Positions 53,039 to 61,157 of a DNA stretch of 64,000 nt are shown piece after piece. Under the pieces are notes generated by a model that was not told where the DNA came from, did no database searches, and saw nothing but the letters and a program-made list of their open reading frames with translations. Made by a program: the position numbers and the translations under genes. Numbering within the stretch: the first letter of the stretch is position 1; each line of letters begins with the position of its first letter. The DNA lies in assembly GCA_035559435.1 (NCBI GenBank), contig DATMBC010000070.1:1-64000 (forward strand). The letters are read 5' to 3'. Origin of the DNA: a bacterium (lineage in GTDB: Bacteria > Zixibacteria > MSB-5A5 > WJJR01).

Positions 53039-56000
53039 TCAGGCCTCCACCGGCCGGCGGGGGAACTCGGTCGGCGCCGGCTGAGGTTCCGAGTGGACCT
53101 CGCGCTTCGAGGCGGCGATGTAAGTGTAGAGCGCCGGAATCACATAGAGCGTCAACCCCAGCGAGAAGATCAGCCCGCCGATGATGACGATGCCCATCGG
53201 GGAACGGCTCTTTGAGGCCGCGCCGATCGCCAGCGCGATGGGGATAGCGCCGAAGACGGTGGCCAGACTGGTCATCAGGATCGGACGGAACCGCTGGCTG
53301 GCGGCGTCGATCACCGCTTCCTTGATCGCGAGTCCCTGCTCGCGCCGCTGGTTGGCGAACTCGACAATCAGGATGCCGTTTTTCGTGACGATGCCCACCA
53401 GCGCGATGATGCCGATCTGGCTGAAGATGTTGAGCGTCTGCCCGAAGAGCCACAGCGAGAGCATCGCTCCACACAAGGCCAGCGGCACGGTGAACATGAT
53501 CGTGAGCGGATCGCGGAAGCTCTCGAACTGCGCCGCCAGGATCAGGTAGACCAACACCAGCGCCAGCGCGAAGGCAAAAAGCAGGGTGTTGGAACTTTCG
53601 GCGTATTCCTTCGATGTGCCGGCCAGGCTGGTCGAAAAGCTTTCGTCCAAGACCTCGTCGGCAATGCGATCCATTTCGTCGATGGCGTCACCGAGCGTGA
53701 ATCCCTCGGCCGGGGCCGCCGACACGGTCGCCGAGACATAGCGGTTATAGCGGTACAACTGAGGGGGCGTACTGCGGTAGGACATCGTGACGACGTTGTC
53801 GAGTTGGATCAATTCGCCGGCGTTGTTGCGCACATAAATGGAGCTGAGATCGAGCGGCTCATCGCGGTTGACGCGGTTGGCCTGGGCAATGACCTGGTAC
53901 TGCTTGCCGTTCATGATGAAAAAGCCGTAGCGCTGGCCGCTGAAATAGAGTTGCAGGGTTTCGGCGACGTCGCGCACCGTGATGCCCATGGCGCGGGCCC
54001 GATCGCGGTCGATCTCGATGGTCAGCTCGGGCTTGTTGAATTTGAGATCGAGGTCGACGGTCTGGAACGCGTCGCTTTGCTCGGCGCGGTCCATGAACGT
54101 CGGCAGCGCCGCCTTGAGCCGTTCGAAGTCCGGGGCCTGGATGACAAACTGCACCGGCAGCCCGCGTCCACGTCCGCCGCCGATCGTCTGCTCCTGCGTG
54201 ACGAACGTGCGCGCGAAGCTGTACTCGCGCAGCCGGGCCGATAGCGCGCCGGCGATCTGCTGCTGCGAACGTTCGCGTTCATCGGGGGGAACCAGATCGA
54301 TGCGCACGAATCCGGAGTTCACCGAGGCGGTCGCTCCGAATCCGGGCGCGGTGACGCACACGATCACCCGGCGTTCGGGCATGGTGTCGACCATTTCGAT
54401 CAGCCGCCCCATGTACTCGGCCATGGCCTCGTAGGCGGTGCCCTCCGGCGCGGTGGCGTTGATGACGAGCCGGCTTTTGTCTTCCAACGGGGCGAGCTCC
54501 GAGGGAAGGACCAGACTGACGCCGATAATGAGCGCCATCGAGACGACCATGATCACCGGCGCGAGCCAGCGCCGTTCGACGAAGGCGCGCAACGTGCGCC
54601 GGTAGCCCTCGCTGATGCGGACGAACAGGCGCTCGCTCCACTCGAAGACCCTGTTCTCATGGGTCGACTTGCGCAGGAGGCGCGCGCTCATCATTGCCGT
54701 CAGCGTGAGCGAGACAAACGCCGAAATGAGCACGGCGCCGGCCACCACCACGCCGAACTCGCGGAACAGTCGGCCGGTCAGCCCCTGCAGAAAAATGATC
54801 GGCAGGAAGACCGCGGCCAGCGTCACCGTCGTCGAAATGATGGCGAAGTAGATTTCCTTGGATCCTTCGAATCCCGCCTGCATCGGCGGCACACCCCGCT
54901 CAATTTTGCTGTAGATGTTTTCCAGCACCACGATGGCGTCGTCGACCACGATCCCGGTGGACAGCACGATCCCCAGAAGCGTCAGGATGTTGAGTGAGAA
55001 GCCGGCGACGTACATGATGAAGAAGGTGCCAATCAGCGAGATCGGGATCGCCAGCATCGGGATCACGGTGGTGCGCCAGTGGCGCAGGAAGGCGAAGATG
55101 ACCAGCACCACCAGCAGGAACGCCAGCAGGATGGTCTCCAGCACCTCGGTGATCGCCTTGCGGATGTTGACCGTGGTGTCCAGCGCGATCTGGTAGCGCA
55201 GGTCCTCGGGCATGTCCTTTTTGATCTGCTCGACGCGACGGTAGAACTCATCGGCGATGGCGACATGGTTCGAGCCGGGCTGGGGGGTGATGGCCACCGC
55301 CACCATCGGGACGCCGCCGTTGCCGCGCAGGAGCGTGCGCTCGTTCTCCGGCGCCAGCACCGCCTCGCCGACATCGCGCAAGCGCACCACCGAGCCGGCG
55401 GTCTCCTTGATGATCAGATCGTTGAACTCTTCCGGCGTGCTCAGCCGCCCGAAGGTGCGGATGGAAAGCTCGGTGCCGTATCCTTCGATCCGCCCCGACG
55501 GCAGCTCGACATTTTCGCGATTGAGCGCGGTGCGGACATCCAGGGGGGTCAGGTTGTGCGCCGCCAGACGCGCCGGGTCGATGAGCAGCTTCATCGCGTA
55601 CTTCTTCTCGCCCCAGATGCGGATTTCGCTCACACCCGGAATGGTCTGCAGCCGCTCCTTGAAGATGTCGTTGGCGAAGGCGGACAGCTCCAGTAGCGAG
55701 CGCCGGTCGCTCTGGATGGTCATCGAGACGATGTTGGAGGCGTCGGCGTCGGCCTTCGCGATGACCGGCGCATCGACATCCGGCGGCAGATTGCGGATGG
55801 CGCGCGAGACGCGGTCACGGACATCGTTGGCCGCCGCTTCCATGTCGACACCCAGCTCGAATTCGACGGTGATGTTGCTGCGGCCGTCGCTGGACGTCGA
55901 GGTGAGCGAACGGATCCCGGCGATGCCGTTGATCGATTCCTCCAACGGCTCGGTGATCTGCGACTCGATGACGTCGGCGTTCGCCCCGGTGTAATTGGTC

Positions 56001-56143
56001 GTGACCGTGACCACCGGCGGATCGACGCTGGGGTACTCGCGCACGCCGAGGAAGAAGTAGCCGATCCCGCCGAAGAGCACGATCACGATCGACATGACGA
56101 TCGCCAACACCGGACGGCGGATGCTGATGGCAGACAGGTTCAT
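53039..56143 (-). CDS. RND multidrug efflux pump inner-membrane subunit (AcrB/HAE1 family)
   Basis: 1034 residues with the full RND layout: MNLSAISIRRPVLAIVMSIVIVLFG at the first helix, PSVDPPVVTVTTNYTGANADVIE, the porter domains, helices 2-6 with VDDAIVVLENIYSKIERG carrying the proton-relay aspartates, and the duplicated second half (VLVYLILAAQFESFRDPLTIMFTVPLALCGAM, ALVGIVTKNGILIVEFANQ). Exports drugs or other amphiphiles by proton antiport with an adaptor and an outer-membrane channel. The adaptor gene lies 6 bp upstream; no TolC-like gene is visible. Confidence 0.96.
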   Translation of the reverse strand: MNLSAISIRRPVLAIVMSIVIVLFGGIGYFFLGVREYPSVDPPVVTVTTNYTGANADVIESQITEPLEESINGIAGIRSLTSTSSDGRSNITVEFELGVDMEAAANDVRDRVSRAIRNLPPDVDAPVIAKADADASNIVSMTIQSDRRSLLELSAFANDIFKERLQTIPGVSEIRIWGEKKYAMKLLIDPARLAAHNLTPLDVRTALNRENVELPSGRIEGYGTELSIRTFGRLSTPEEFNDLIIKETAGSVVRLRDVGEAVLAPENERTLLRGNGGVPMVAVAITPQPGSNHVAIADEFYRRVEQIKKDMPEDLRYQIALDTTVNIRKAITEVLETILLAFLLVVLVIFAFLRHWRTTVIPMLAIPISLIGTFFIMYVAGFSLNILTLLGIVLSTGIVVDDAIVVLENIYSKIERGVPPMQAGFEGSKEIYFAIISTTVTLAAVFLPIIFLQGLTGRLFREFGVVVAGAVLISAFVSLTLTAMMSARLLRKSTHENRVFEWSERLFVRISEGYRRTLRAFVERRWLAPVIMVVSMALIIGVSLVLPSELAPLEDKSRLVINATAPEGTAYEAMAEYMGRLIEMVDTMPERRVIVCVTAPGFGATASVNSGFVRIDLVPPDERERSQQQIAGALSARLREYSFARTFVTQEQTIGGGRGRGLPVQFVIQAPDFERLKAALPTFMDRAEQSDAFQTVDLDLKFNKPELTIEIDRDRARAMGITVRDVAETLQLYFSGQRYGFFIMNGKQYQVIAQANRVNRDEPLDLSSIYVRNNAGELIQLDNVVTMSYRSTPPQLYRYNRYVSATVSAAPAEGFTLGDAIDEMDRIADEVLDESFSTSLAGTSKEYAESSNTLLFAFALALVLVYLILAAQFESFRDPLTIMFTVPLALCGAMLSLWLFGQTLNIFSQIGIIALVGIVTKNGILIVEFANQRREQGLAIKEAVIDAASQRFRPILMTSLATVFGAIPIALAIGAASKSRSPMGIVIIGGLIFSLGLTLYVIPALYTYIAASKREVHSEPQPAPTEFPRRPVEA

Positions 56144-56149
56144 CGGCGG

Positions 56150-57214
56150 CTAGCTGGCCTGGCGTTGGCGGATGGCGACTTTGCGTCCTTCGGACAGTTG
56201 CAGAAGACCGGTGACGATCAAGGTGTCGTTGGGGGAGAGCCCCTGGGTGATCTGGATGCTGCGATCGGTGCGGATGCCGGTCTGGACCGGGACCGACCGC
56301 GCGGCGCCGTTCTCGCAGACATACACCTTGGCCCCGGCCAGCTCGGGAATGACCGCGCCGGTCGGGATGACGATGGCGTCGGGAATCTGCTCCAAGGTGA
56401 TATCGATGCGGGCAAACGAGCCGGGGATCAGTTGGCCGTCAGGATTGGGGATACGGGCGCGGGCCTTGATCGTGCGCGTGCCCGGATCGATCTTCGATTC
56501 GACCGCGTAGATCACGCCGCGATGTTCGGTGTCCGACTCCCCCACGCGCACGCTGATTTCGAGGCCGTCGCGCAGTTTGTGCACGTACTTTTCCGGCACG
56601 GAGAATTCGACCTTCATCGGGTCGATGTCCTGCATCGTCGCCGCCAGCATGTTGGGCGAGACATAGCCGCCCTCGCTGACATGGCGCAGACCGATGACGC
56701 CGTCGAAGGGCGCGCGGATCTCGGTCTTGGCGATCTGCGACTCGATCACCGCCTTGTCGGCCTGGACGATGCGCAGTGCGTTGAGACTCTTGTCGTAGTC
56801 TTCCTGGCTGATCGCCTTGGATTCGAAGAGGGCGCGTTTACGGGCCTCGTCGCTGGCGGCCAGTTTTTCCTCGGATTCCTTGCGCTGCAACTGGGCCTTG
56901 TAGTCGCTGTCGTTGATTTTCAGCAGCAGGGCGCCTTTGGCGACACGGCCCCCTTCCTGGAAATGTACGCCGATGATGCGTCCGGCGATTTCGGGTCGGA
57001 GTTCGACTTCCTCATTGGCCAAAAGCGTGCCGGTGGTGTTGATGGTGTGGGCCAACGGCTCGGGCTGGAGCACCATAACTTCAACGGGGACCGCCGTTCC
57101 GGCGCCGCCCCCCGCGCCGGTCTGCTTCGAAGCGCCTTCGCCGCAACCGCCGCCAGCAAAGGCCAGCAGCGAGGCAAGAATGAGACCTGAGTAAGATGCA
57201 ACGCGAAGCTTCAT
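56150..57214 (-). CDS. RND efflux periplasmic adaptor (membrane fusion) lipoprotein
   Basis: 354 residues from ATG 57212-57214; a much longer open frame upstream has no coding character. Lipoprotein signal SLLAFAGGGC. Hallmark adaptor pieces: biotinyl-lipoyl half motifs (LRPEIAGRIIGVHFQEGGRVAKGALLLKIND ... EIRAPFDGVIGLRHVSEGGYVSP), an alpha-hairpin (RKESEEKLAASDEARKRALFESKAISQEDYDKS) and a C-terminal beta barrel (NPDGQLIPGSFARIDITLE). Links the RND pump to an outer-membrane channel. Confidence 0.95.
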   Translation of the reverse strand: MKLRVASYSGLILASLLAFAGGGCGEGASKQTGAGGGAGTAVPVEVMVLQPEPLAHTINTTGTLLANEEVELRPEIAGRIIGVHFQEGGRVAKGALLLKINDSDYKAQLQRKESEEKLAASDEARKRALFESKAISQEDYDKSLNALRIVQADKAVIESQIAKTEIRAPFDGVIGLRHVSEGGYVSPNMLAATMQDIDPMKVEFSVPEKYVHKLRDGLEISVRVGESDTEHRGVIYAVESKIDPGTRTIKARARIPNPDGQLIPGSFARIDITLEQIPDAIVIPTGAVIPELAGAKVYVCENGAARSVPVQTGIRTDRSIQITQGLSPNDTLIVTGLLQLSEGRKVAIRQRQAS

Positions 57215-57527
57215 AAGACTATCCCGGTTTAACCTGAGCCCCTCCCGCCAAGTTCCTGCCAAATATGGGATTATTGGCGGCGGGATGCCATTGGGATTGG
57301 GGGGAGAATCTGGCTGAAGCGCCAGAGCTCGGCCGGTGGGGAGTCGAGAATCGGAACGGGGGTTGTGAGGGAGCGCGTCATCGCGGTCAGAGACCGTGAA
57401 TGAGCCCGAGCGACGGGGAGGGGCGGCCACCCACAAAGGGTGTCTGCGATATGTTTCACTCAGTGTACATGGCGAGGGTGACGGATGAGTCACCACAAAC
57501 TACCACGGCCACCTCACGAGATGGTTA
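57215..57527. other. Non-coding gap upstream of the efflux operon
   Basis: About 310 bp. Open frames here are short or lack coding character. It should carry the efflux promoter, but I could not pick a convincing -35/-10 pair. Base composition falls towards the right, marking the edge of the accessory region. Confidence 0.4.
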
Positions 57528-57956
57528 CTAATGCGCCCTGTTCAGTGGCGGCATTTCAAGGTGGGCATCAAAGTACAAATCAAGCAGGCGCTTCTCCGCC
57601 TCTCTTGGATCGTCACTCCTTATGAAGTTCACGGTGATCGGACCAAATGTCTTCATGATGTGCTCATACCTCTCCCAGTTTCCAGCGCCACTCTCCACTT
57701 CAGCAAATCGCGCGTGGCGTTGTTGTAGACTCTGGGTCGTGTTGCCAATGTAGACGACGTCGCTGCTATCCCTTAGGCGAGGAATAGGATTCCTTGTTAC
57801 CCAGACGTAGACGACGCTGATCGCATCTTTTGCCTCAGTACATGAAAAAAGGTCATGAAACCCTCTCGCAAAATCGCTCGGGGTACTTGCGTCGAGCTGC
57901 CCGGGGAGTTTGAAAGATGTGGCGCCGAAACTGCTGAATAGCTCTGCTGCGTTCAT
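57528..57956 (-). CDS. GIY-YIG nuclease-domain protein
   Basis: 142 residues from ATG 57954-57956 (TTAGGAGGCG upstream). The catalytic module starts mid-protein: VVYVWVTRN then SDVVYIGNTTQSLQQRHARF, that is the two-strand GIY-YIG core (here VYV/YIG) followed by an Arg-bearing helix, then EKRLLDLYFDAHLEMPPLN with the metal-ligand Glu. About 45 residues precede it. AT-richer than the core genome. It could be a stand-alone nuclease or part of a lost mobile element. Confidence 0.7.
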   Translation of the reverse strand: MNAAELFSSFGATSFKLPGQLDASTPSDFARGFHDLFSCTEAKDAISVVYVWVTRNPIPRLRDSSDVVYIGNTTQSLQQRHARFAEVESGAGNWERYEHIMKTFGPITVNFIRSDDPREAEKRLLDLYFDAHLEMPPLNRAH

Positions 57957-58146
57957 GATCGCCTCCTAACAAATTGCTCTCACTATCATTGAAGAGCATT
58001 AGTTGCATGCCATCGGCCGCTGCGGCTCGAAAGTGAGCGTTCACAACCGGACTTTAGTCAATATGGGTTCCTTCGCCTCGATGTCAACCTCAGTGAAGAG
58101 AGCGGCAAAACGGAATCGGTCTGCCACGTGAGATGTTCAGCATCCG

Positions 58147-58781
58147 CCCGGGTGCCCCACAGCTTTGTCCGCCTCTGGCGGACTTGCTGTGGGTGACTCA
58201 CACTGACTACTTTAAATCGTGACCCGTTTGCGCCACTATGACGACTTGGGCACAGCCCGCTTCGTCACCTTCAGTTGTTTCATGAGGCGTCCCTATCTTC
58301 TCAAAGAGCGAGCAATGCCCATCCTCGCCGCGGAGATCGACCGTGCGCGGATGACACTCCGTTTCCGGCTCCTGGCTTTTGTCTTTATGCCGGAGCACGT
58401 GCATCTCGTTCTCTGGCCTCCGGAAGGCATGAAACTGGGACTGGTAATCGGCGGGATCAAGGCGCGATCGGCGCGGCGGTTCTTTGCGGGAACCGGGATT
58501 GGACCACGCGGAGGGACTCGTGTGTTCTGACAGAGGCGATGCCACGACCACAACTGCCGTATTCCCGAGACGACGCGTGAAAAGATCAACTACTGTCACA
58601 ACAACCCGGTCCGTCGTGAGCTGGTCGCTGATCCGGGACAGTGGAGATGGTCCAGTTATAATGCGTATCGGGGGGCGACAGACGTCCCGTTGACAGTGGC
58701 CCCGATGCCGCTTTGATTGCGCGGATGAGAGTTACCCACAGCAAGTCCGCCAGAGGCGGACAAAGCTGTGGGGCACCCGGC
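58147..58781 (+). mobile_element. RAYT/REP element copy 1 (635 bp, inactive gene)
   Basis: Bounded by 47-bp perfect inverted repeats at 58148-58194 and 58734-58780. Each repeat is itself a REP hairpin: CCCCACAGC ... GTCCGCCTCTGGCGGAC ... GCTGTGGGG-like. No target-site duplication is visible. It lies at the exact break point of a truncated tyrosine recombinase. Same length and order as copy 2 at 59467, with roughly two dozen differences seen by eye. Confidence 0.9.
58219..58716 (+). pseudogene. REP-associated tyrosine transposase (TnpA_REP), nonsense-disrupted
   Basis: The same 166-codon frame as the intact copy at 59539, but the Trp codon after TRVF is TGA (58528-58530), truncating the protein to 103 residues before the catalytic Tyr. 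The HUH motif PEHVHLVLWP is retained upstream of the stop, and the remainder past it (YCHNNPVRREL) is otherwise intact. The nonsense is a single G-to-A change relative to copy 2. Confidence 0.9.
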
Positions 58782-58879
58782 GTCCAGACCACCATGCGCT
58801 CCTCGTGGGTCGAGCACGCATTGGCCAGACGGTTGGCCTCATCTTGGGTCAGCGGCTCGCGTTTGTACTGGTACGTCAT
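58782..58879 (-). pseudogene. Tyrosine recombinase (phage integrase) N-terminal fragment
   Basis: From ATG 58877-58879 the frame reads MTYQYKREPLTQDEANRL then ANACSTHEERMVVWT, the characteristic N-terminal start of the catalytic domain of small XerC/D-like recombinases. It stops abruptly at the outer edge of RAYT element 1 (58781); the R-H-R-Y catalytic portion is absent on the far side. The fragment marks earlier mobile DNA at this site. Confidence 0.75.
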
Positions 58880-59002
58880 GTCGTAAATTGTATCAATTAC
58901 GACAGAATGACGCAAGCCACAAATAGAGGTGCATTGAACGACAACTACTTGCGGAACCGCCGAGGAGATGATGTCGCAGTTTGAAGAGCAAGGCGACAAA
59001 CT

Positions 59003-59443
59003 TCAGGGGATGACGATTCGCATGGCGAGCCAAATCATGACGCCCAATGTCAGATAGAAGGGCCAGATGGAGAAGGAAAGGAGCGATTCACCAAAAGTCT
59101 TCGCGAGTGACCCCTTCGGTGTCACGGCGTAGAGATCCGACTCGGCCACTTGCCCTTCGTGCAGTTTTTCGATGAACGCGTTGTATGACGCCCGGAAACA
59201 CCGTTCGAGCGCAAGGTAGTACGTGTCCAGCGCCAGGAAGAGGAATGTCGGAACCCCGGCAATGAGTGCGTAGTTCGGATTACCTTTGTCTGCGACGATG
59301 ACAAGGATTCCCGCAACAACCGTAATGCACTATGCTTTGCAGGATGCACTGTTGGATGCCATTCGCTGGATGACAGACTGGGTAATCCCTAAGTGGGCCT
59401 GCACGGCCGGGGACTCCTCACCGTAAACTCGTTTGTTGTCCAT
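59003..59443 (-). pseudogene. Small three-helix membrane protein, one in-frame TAG
   Basis: A 146-residue frame from ATG 59441-59443 (AGGGG upstream) to TGA at 59003-59005, interrupted only by TAG at codon 38 (59330-59332). It reads MDNKRVYGEESPAVQAHLG, then QRMASNSASCKA, the stop, CITVVAGILVIVADKGNPNYALIAG and VPTFLFLALDTYYLALERCFRASYNAF, and ends with a third helix. Trp is the expected residue at the stop (TGG to TAG). Family members are small integral-membrane proteins found in accessory regions. Function is not assigned. Confidence 0.7.
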
Positions 59444-59466
59444 GAGAGCACCCCTACGATTTGTTG

Positions 59467-60101
59467 CCCGGGTGCCCCACAGCTTTGTCCGCCTCTGGCG
59501 GACTTGCTGTGGGTGACTCACACTGACTACATTAAATTGTGACCCGTTTGCGCCATTATGACGACTTGGGCACAGCCCGCTTCGTCACCTTCAGTTGTTT
59601 CATGAGGCGTCCCTATCTTCTCAAAGATCGAGCAATGCCCATCCTCGCCGACGAGATCGACCGTGCAGGGATGATTTTCAGGTACCGGCTCCTGGCTTAT
59701 GTCTTTATGCCTGAGCACGTGCATCTCGTTCTCTGGCCTCTGGAAGGCATGCAGCTGGGACTGGTAATCGGCGGGATCAAGGCGCGATCGGCGCGGCGGT
59801 TCTTTGCGGGAACCGGGATTGGACCGCGCGGAGGGACTCGTGTGTTCTGGCAGAGGCGATGCCACGACCACAACTGCCGTACTCCCGAGACGACGCGTGA
59901 AAAGATCAACTACTGTCACAACAACCCGGTCCGTCGTGAGCTGGTCGCTGATCCGGGACAGTGGAGATGGTCGAGTTATAATGCGTATCGGGGGGCGACA
60001 GACGTCCCGTTGACAGTGGACCCAATTCCACTCTGATTGCGCGAATGAGACTTACCCACAGCAAGTCCGCCAGAGGCGGACAAAGCTGTGGGGCACCCGG
60101 C
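59467..60101 (+). mobile_element. RAYT/REP element copy 2 (635 bp, intact gene)
   Basis: 47-bp perfect inverted repeats at 59468-59514 and 60054-60100, identical to those of copy 1, flank one transposase gene. The repeats fold individually as REP hairpins. Exactly 1320 bp separate corresponding points of the two copies. No target duplication is visible, as expected for HUH single-strand transposition. Confidence 0.9.
59539..60036 (+). CDS. REP-associated tyrosine transposase (TnpA_REP, RAYT)
   Basis: 165 residues from GTG 59539. Y1-transposase family with HUH motif PEHVHLVLWPLEG and catalytic Tyr region REKINYCHNNPVRRELV. The C-terminal DPGQWRWSSYNAYRG is typical of the REP-associated branch. 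RAYTs cut and join single-stranded REP hairpins. The gene is cradled between two inverted REPs and is intact, unlike the neighbouring copy. Confidence 0.92.
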   Translation: MTRLRHYDDLGTARFVTFSCFMRRPYLLKDRAMPILADEIDRAGMIFRYRLLAYVFMPEHVHLVLWPLEGMQLGLVIGGIKARSARRFFAGTGIGPRGGTRVFWQRRCHDHNCRTPETTREKINYCHNNPVRRELVADPGQWRWSSYNAYRGATDVPLTVDPIPL

Positions 60102-60134
60102 GGGTCCGCAGTGACGGGGGACGCGGCGCAGCCG

Positions 60135-60156
60135 CAATCCCACTTGACAAACCGGA
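60135..60156 (+). promoter_or_regulatory. TTGACA-containing module, first copy
   Basis: A 22-bp string containing CCCACTTGACAAACCGG (60135-60156) is repeated exactly at 60885-60906. Here the -35 hexamer is TTGACA (60144-60149), but no good -10 sits at standard spacing. It lies ~50 bp upstream of the redoxin start. Confidence 0.45.
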
Positions 60157-60206
60157 GTCCGTTACTCTGCTTTATCCCACCGCGGCAATGGATGACGGAG
60201 CGCGAT

Positions 60207-60752
60207 ATGAGCGGAGTGGGACAACCGGCGCCGAAACTGGAATTGGCCACGGATGATGGCCAGCATGTCTCGCTTTCGGACATGCGTGGCAGGCCCGTCC
60301 TGGTCTCGTTCCTGAGCCATGCGGCGTGACCATTCTGCCGGACTCACCTGGTCCAGGTGATTGAACGCAAAGCGGAAATCGACAGTCTCGGGGCGGCGGT
60401 GGTGCTGGTGGCCTACGACCGGCCCAGTCTGCTTCAGGCCAAGATGTTGCACCACCTGACCCTCCCCTATCCCCTGCTTTTGGACGCGGAGAAGAAGGCG
60501 TATGCGGCCTGGGGGCTGGGGCGGACCGGTCTGGGGGGAGCGATGTTGTCGCCTTCGCTGAATTGGCGCTACCTCAAGCTGCTTTTGCGCGGCGAGCGAT
60601 TCCTCGGTTTGGCGCCGGATATGTTTCAACTCGGCGGCGACTTTGTTGTCGACCGGCAAGGGTACCTCCGGTTCGCTCACCGAATGCGCAACAACGGCGA
60701 CCGTGCCGATGTGGCGATACTCATGGATCAACTGCGCGATGCAGGCAAGTGA
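60207..60752 (+). CDS. Probable selenocysteine-containing redoxin (AhpC/TSA-like), in-frame UGA read as Sec
   Basis: An ATG at 60207 (CGGAG upstream) opens a 181-residue frame with one internal UGA at codon 41 (60327-60329). Before it: a redoxin start, GQPAPKLELATDDGQHVSLSD then RGRPVLVSFLSHAA. After it, in the same frame: PFCRTHLVQVIERKAEIDS then LGAAVVLVAYD and a normal redoxin end (FVVDRQGYLRFAHRM). The UGA therefore sits exactly where a thioredoxin-fold CxxC would begin, giving U-P-F-C (Sec41, Cys44). A SECIS-like hairpin lies just downstream. A nonsense pseudogene is the alternative, but the hairpin and placement argue for Sec. No sel genes are in the window. Confidence 0.8.
60344..60360 (+). 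promoter_or_regulatory. Bacterial SECIS-like hairpin
   Basis: TCACCTG (60344-60350), loop GTC and CAGGTGA (60354-60360) form a perfect 7-bp stem with a G-initial 3-nt loop. 21 nt separate the UGA from the loop. Bacterial SECIS elements lie within the coding region about 16-37 nt after the UGA with a small apical loop beginning G or GU, so the fit is good. Confidence 0.75.
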
Positions 60753-60893
60753 AACACAACGCATCGCGCACCATGATCGGATGGCCGATGGACAATGGGG
60801 CCAGAACGCTGCGAAGTTGCGGGCCATCGGGATTGGCCGCATTGGCGATAGCGCCGCGTTCCCCTCGCGCCGCTGGCGCTGCCCCAATCCCAC

Positions 60894-60921
60894 TTGACAA
60901 ACCGGACCGTTTTGCTATCTT
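60894..60921 (+). promoter_or_regulatory. Candidate sigma70 promoter of the carbonic anhydrase leader
   Basis: TTGACA (60894-60899), a 16-bp spacer and TATCTT (60916-60921). The -35 half lies in the 22-bp module that also precedes the redoxin gene. Confidence 0.6.
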
Positions 60922-60929
60922 TTGCCCAG

Positions 60930-61127
60930 TGCGCGCAAGCGCACGGTCGTCGCATGTCACCCGCCGTCTACCATCGTCGAGTCTCCGTCTTCGGATCCGC
61001 CGGTTGTTGTTGTTGTCCGGTGCGCGGTTGTTCCGTGCGGAGGAGTGATGGTGTGTCCCGGCTGACCTGACGCACCCCGGCAACGTCAATTCCCGACGGG
61101 CCCTTCCGCATGGAAGGGCCCGTTTTA
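60930..61127 (+). ncRNA. Candidate leader RNA or small RNA ending in an intrinsic terminator
   Basis: Between the promoter at 60894 and the carbonic anhydrase gene lie about 200 nt with no ORF of note. A 5' hairpin (GTGCGCGCAAGCGCAC near 60929) and a strong terminator hairpin at 61096-61123 followed by TTTTACGTTT are present. The layout suggests either an attenuated leader or a stand-alone sRNA. I could not match it to SRP, 6S, tmRNA, tRNA-Sec or a known riboswitch. Confidence 0.35.
61096..61127 (+). terminator. Rho-independent terminator upstream of the carbonic anhydrase gene
   Basis: A 12-bp perfect stem, ACGGGCCCTTCC / GGAAGGGCCCGT, with loop GCAT and tail TTTACGTTT, 30 bp before the carbonic anhydrase start and on its own strand. 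Confidence 0.8.
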
Positions 61128-61157
61128 CGTTTCACCCATACTCCCCACGGAGGAGTC

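Noticed and set aside
58528-58530. UGA in RAYT copy 1 as a selenocysteine codon
   Set aside because: The intact copy has Trp here and no suitable hairpin follows, so it is a nonsense mutation.
59330-59332. In-frame TAG read as pyrrolysine
   Set aside because: Expected residue is Trp and the gene is unrelated to known Pyl proteins; a nonsense change is simpler.
60930-61095. tRNA-Sec (selC), SRP RNA or tmRNA in the carbonic anhydrase leader
   Set aside because: No TCA anticodon arm, no conserved SRP tetraloop region and no tmRNA ends could be found.
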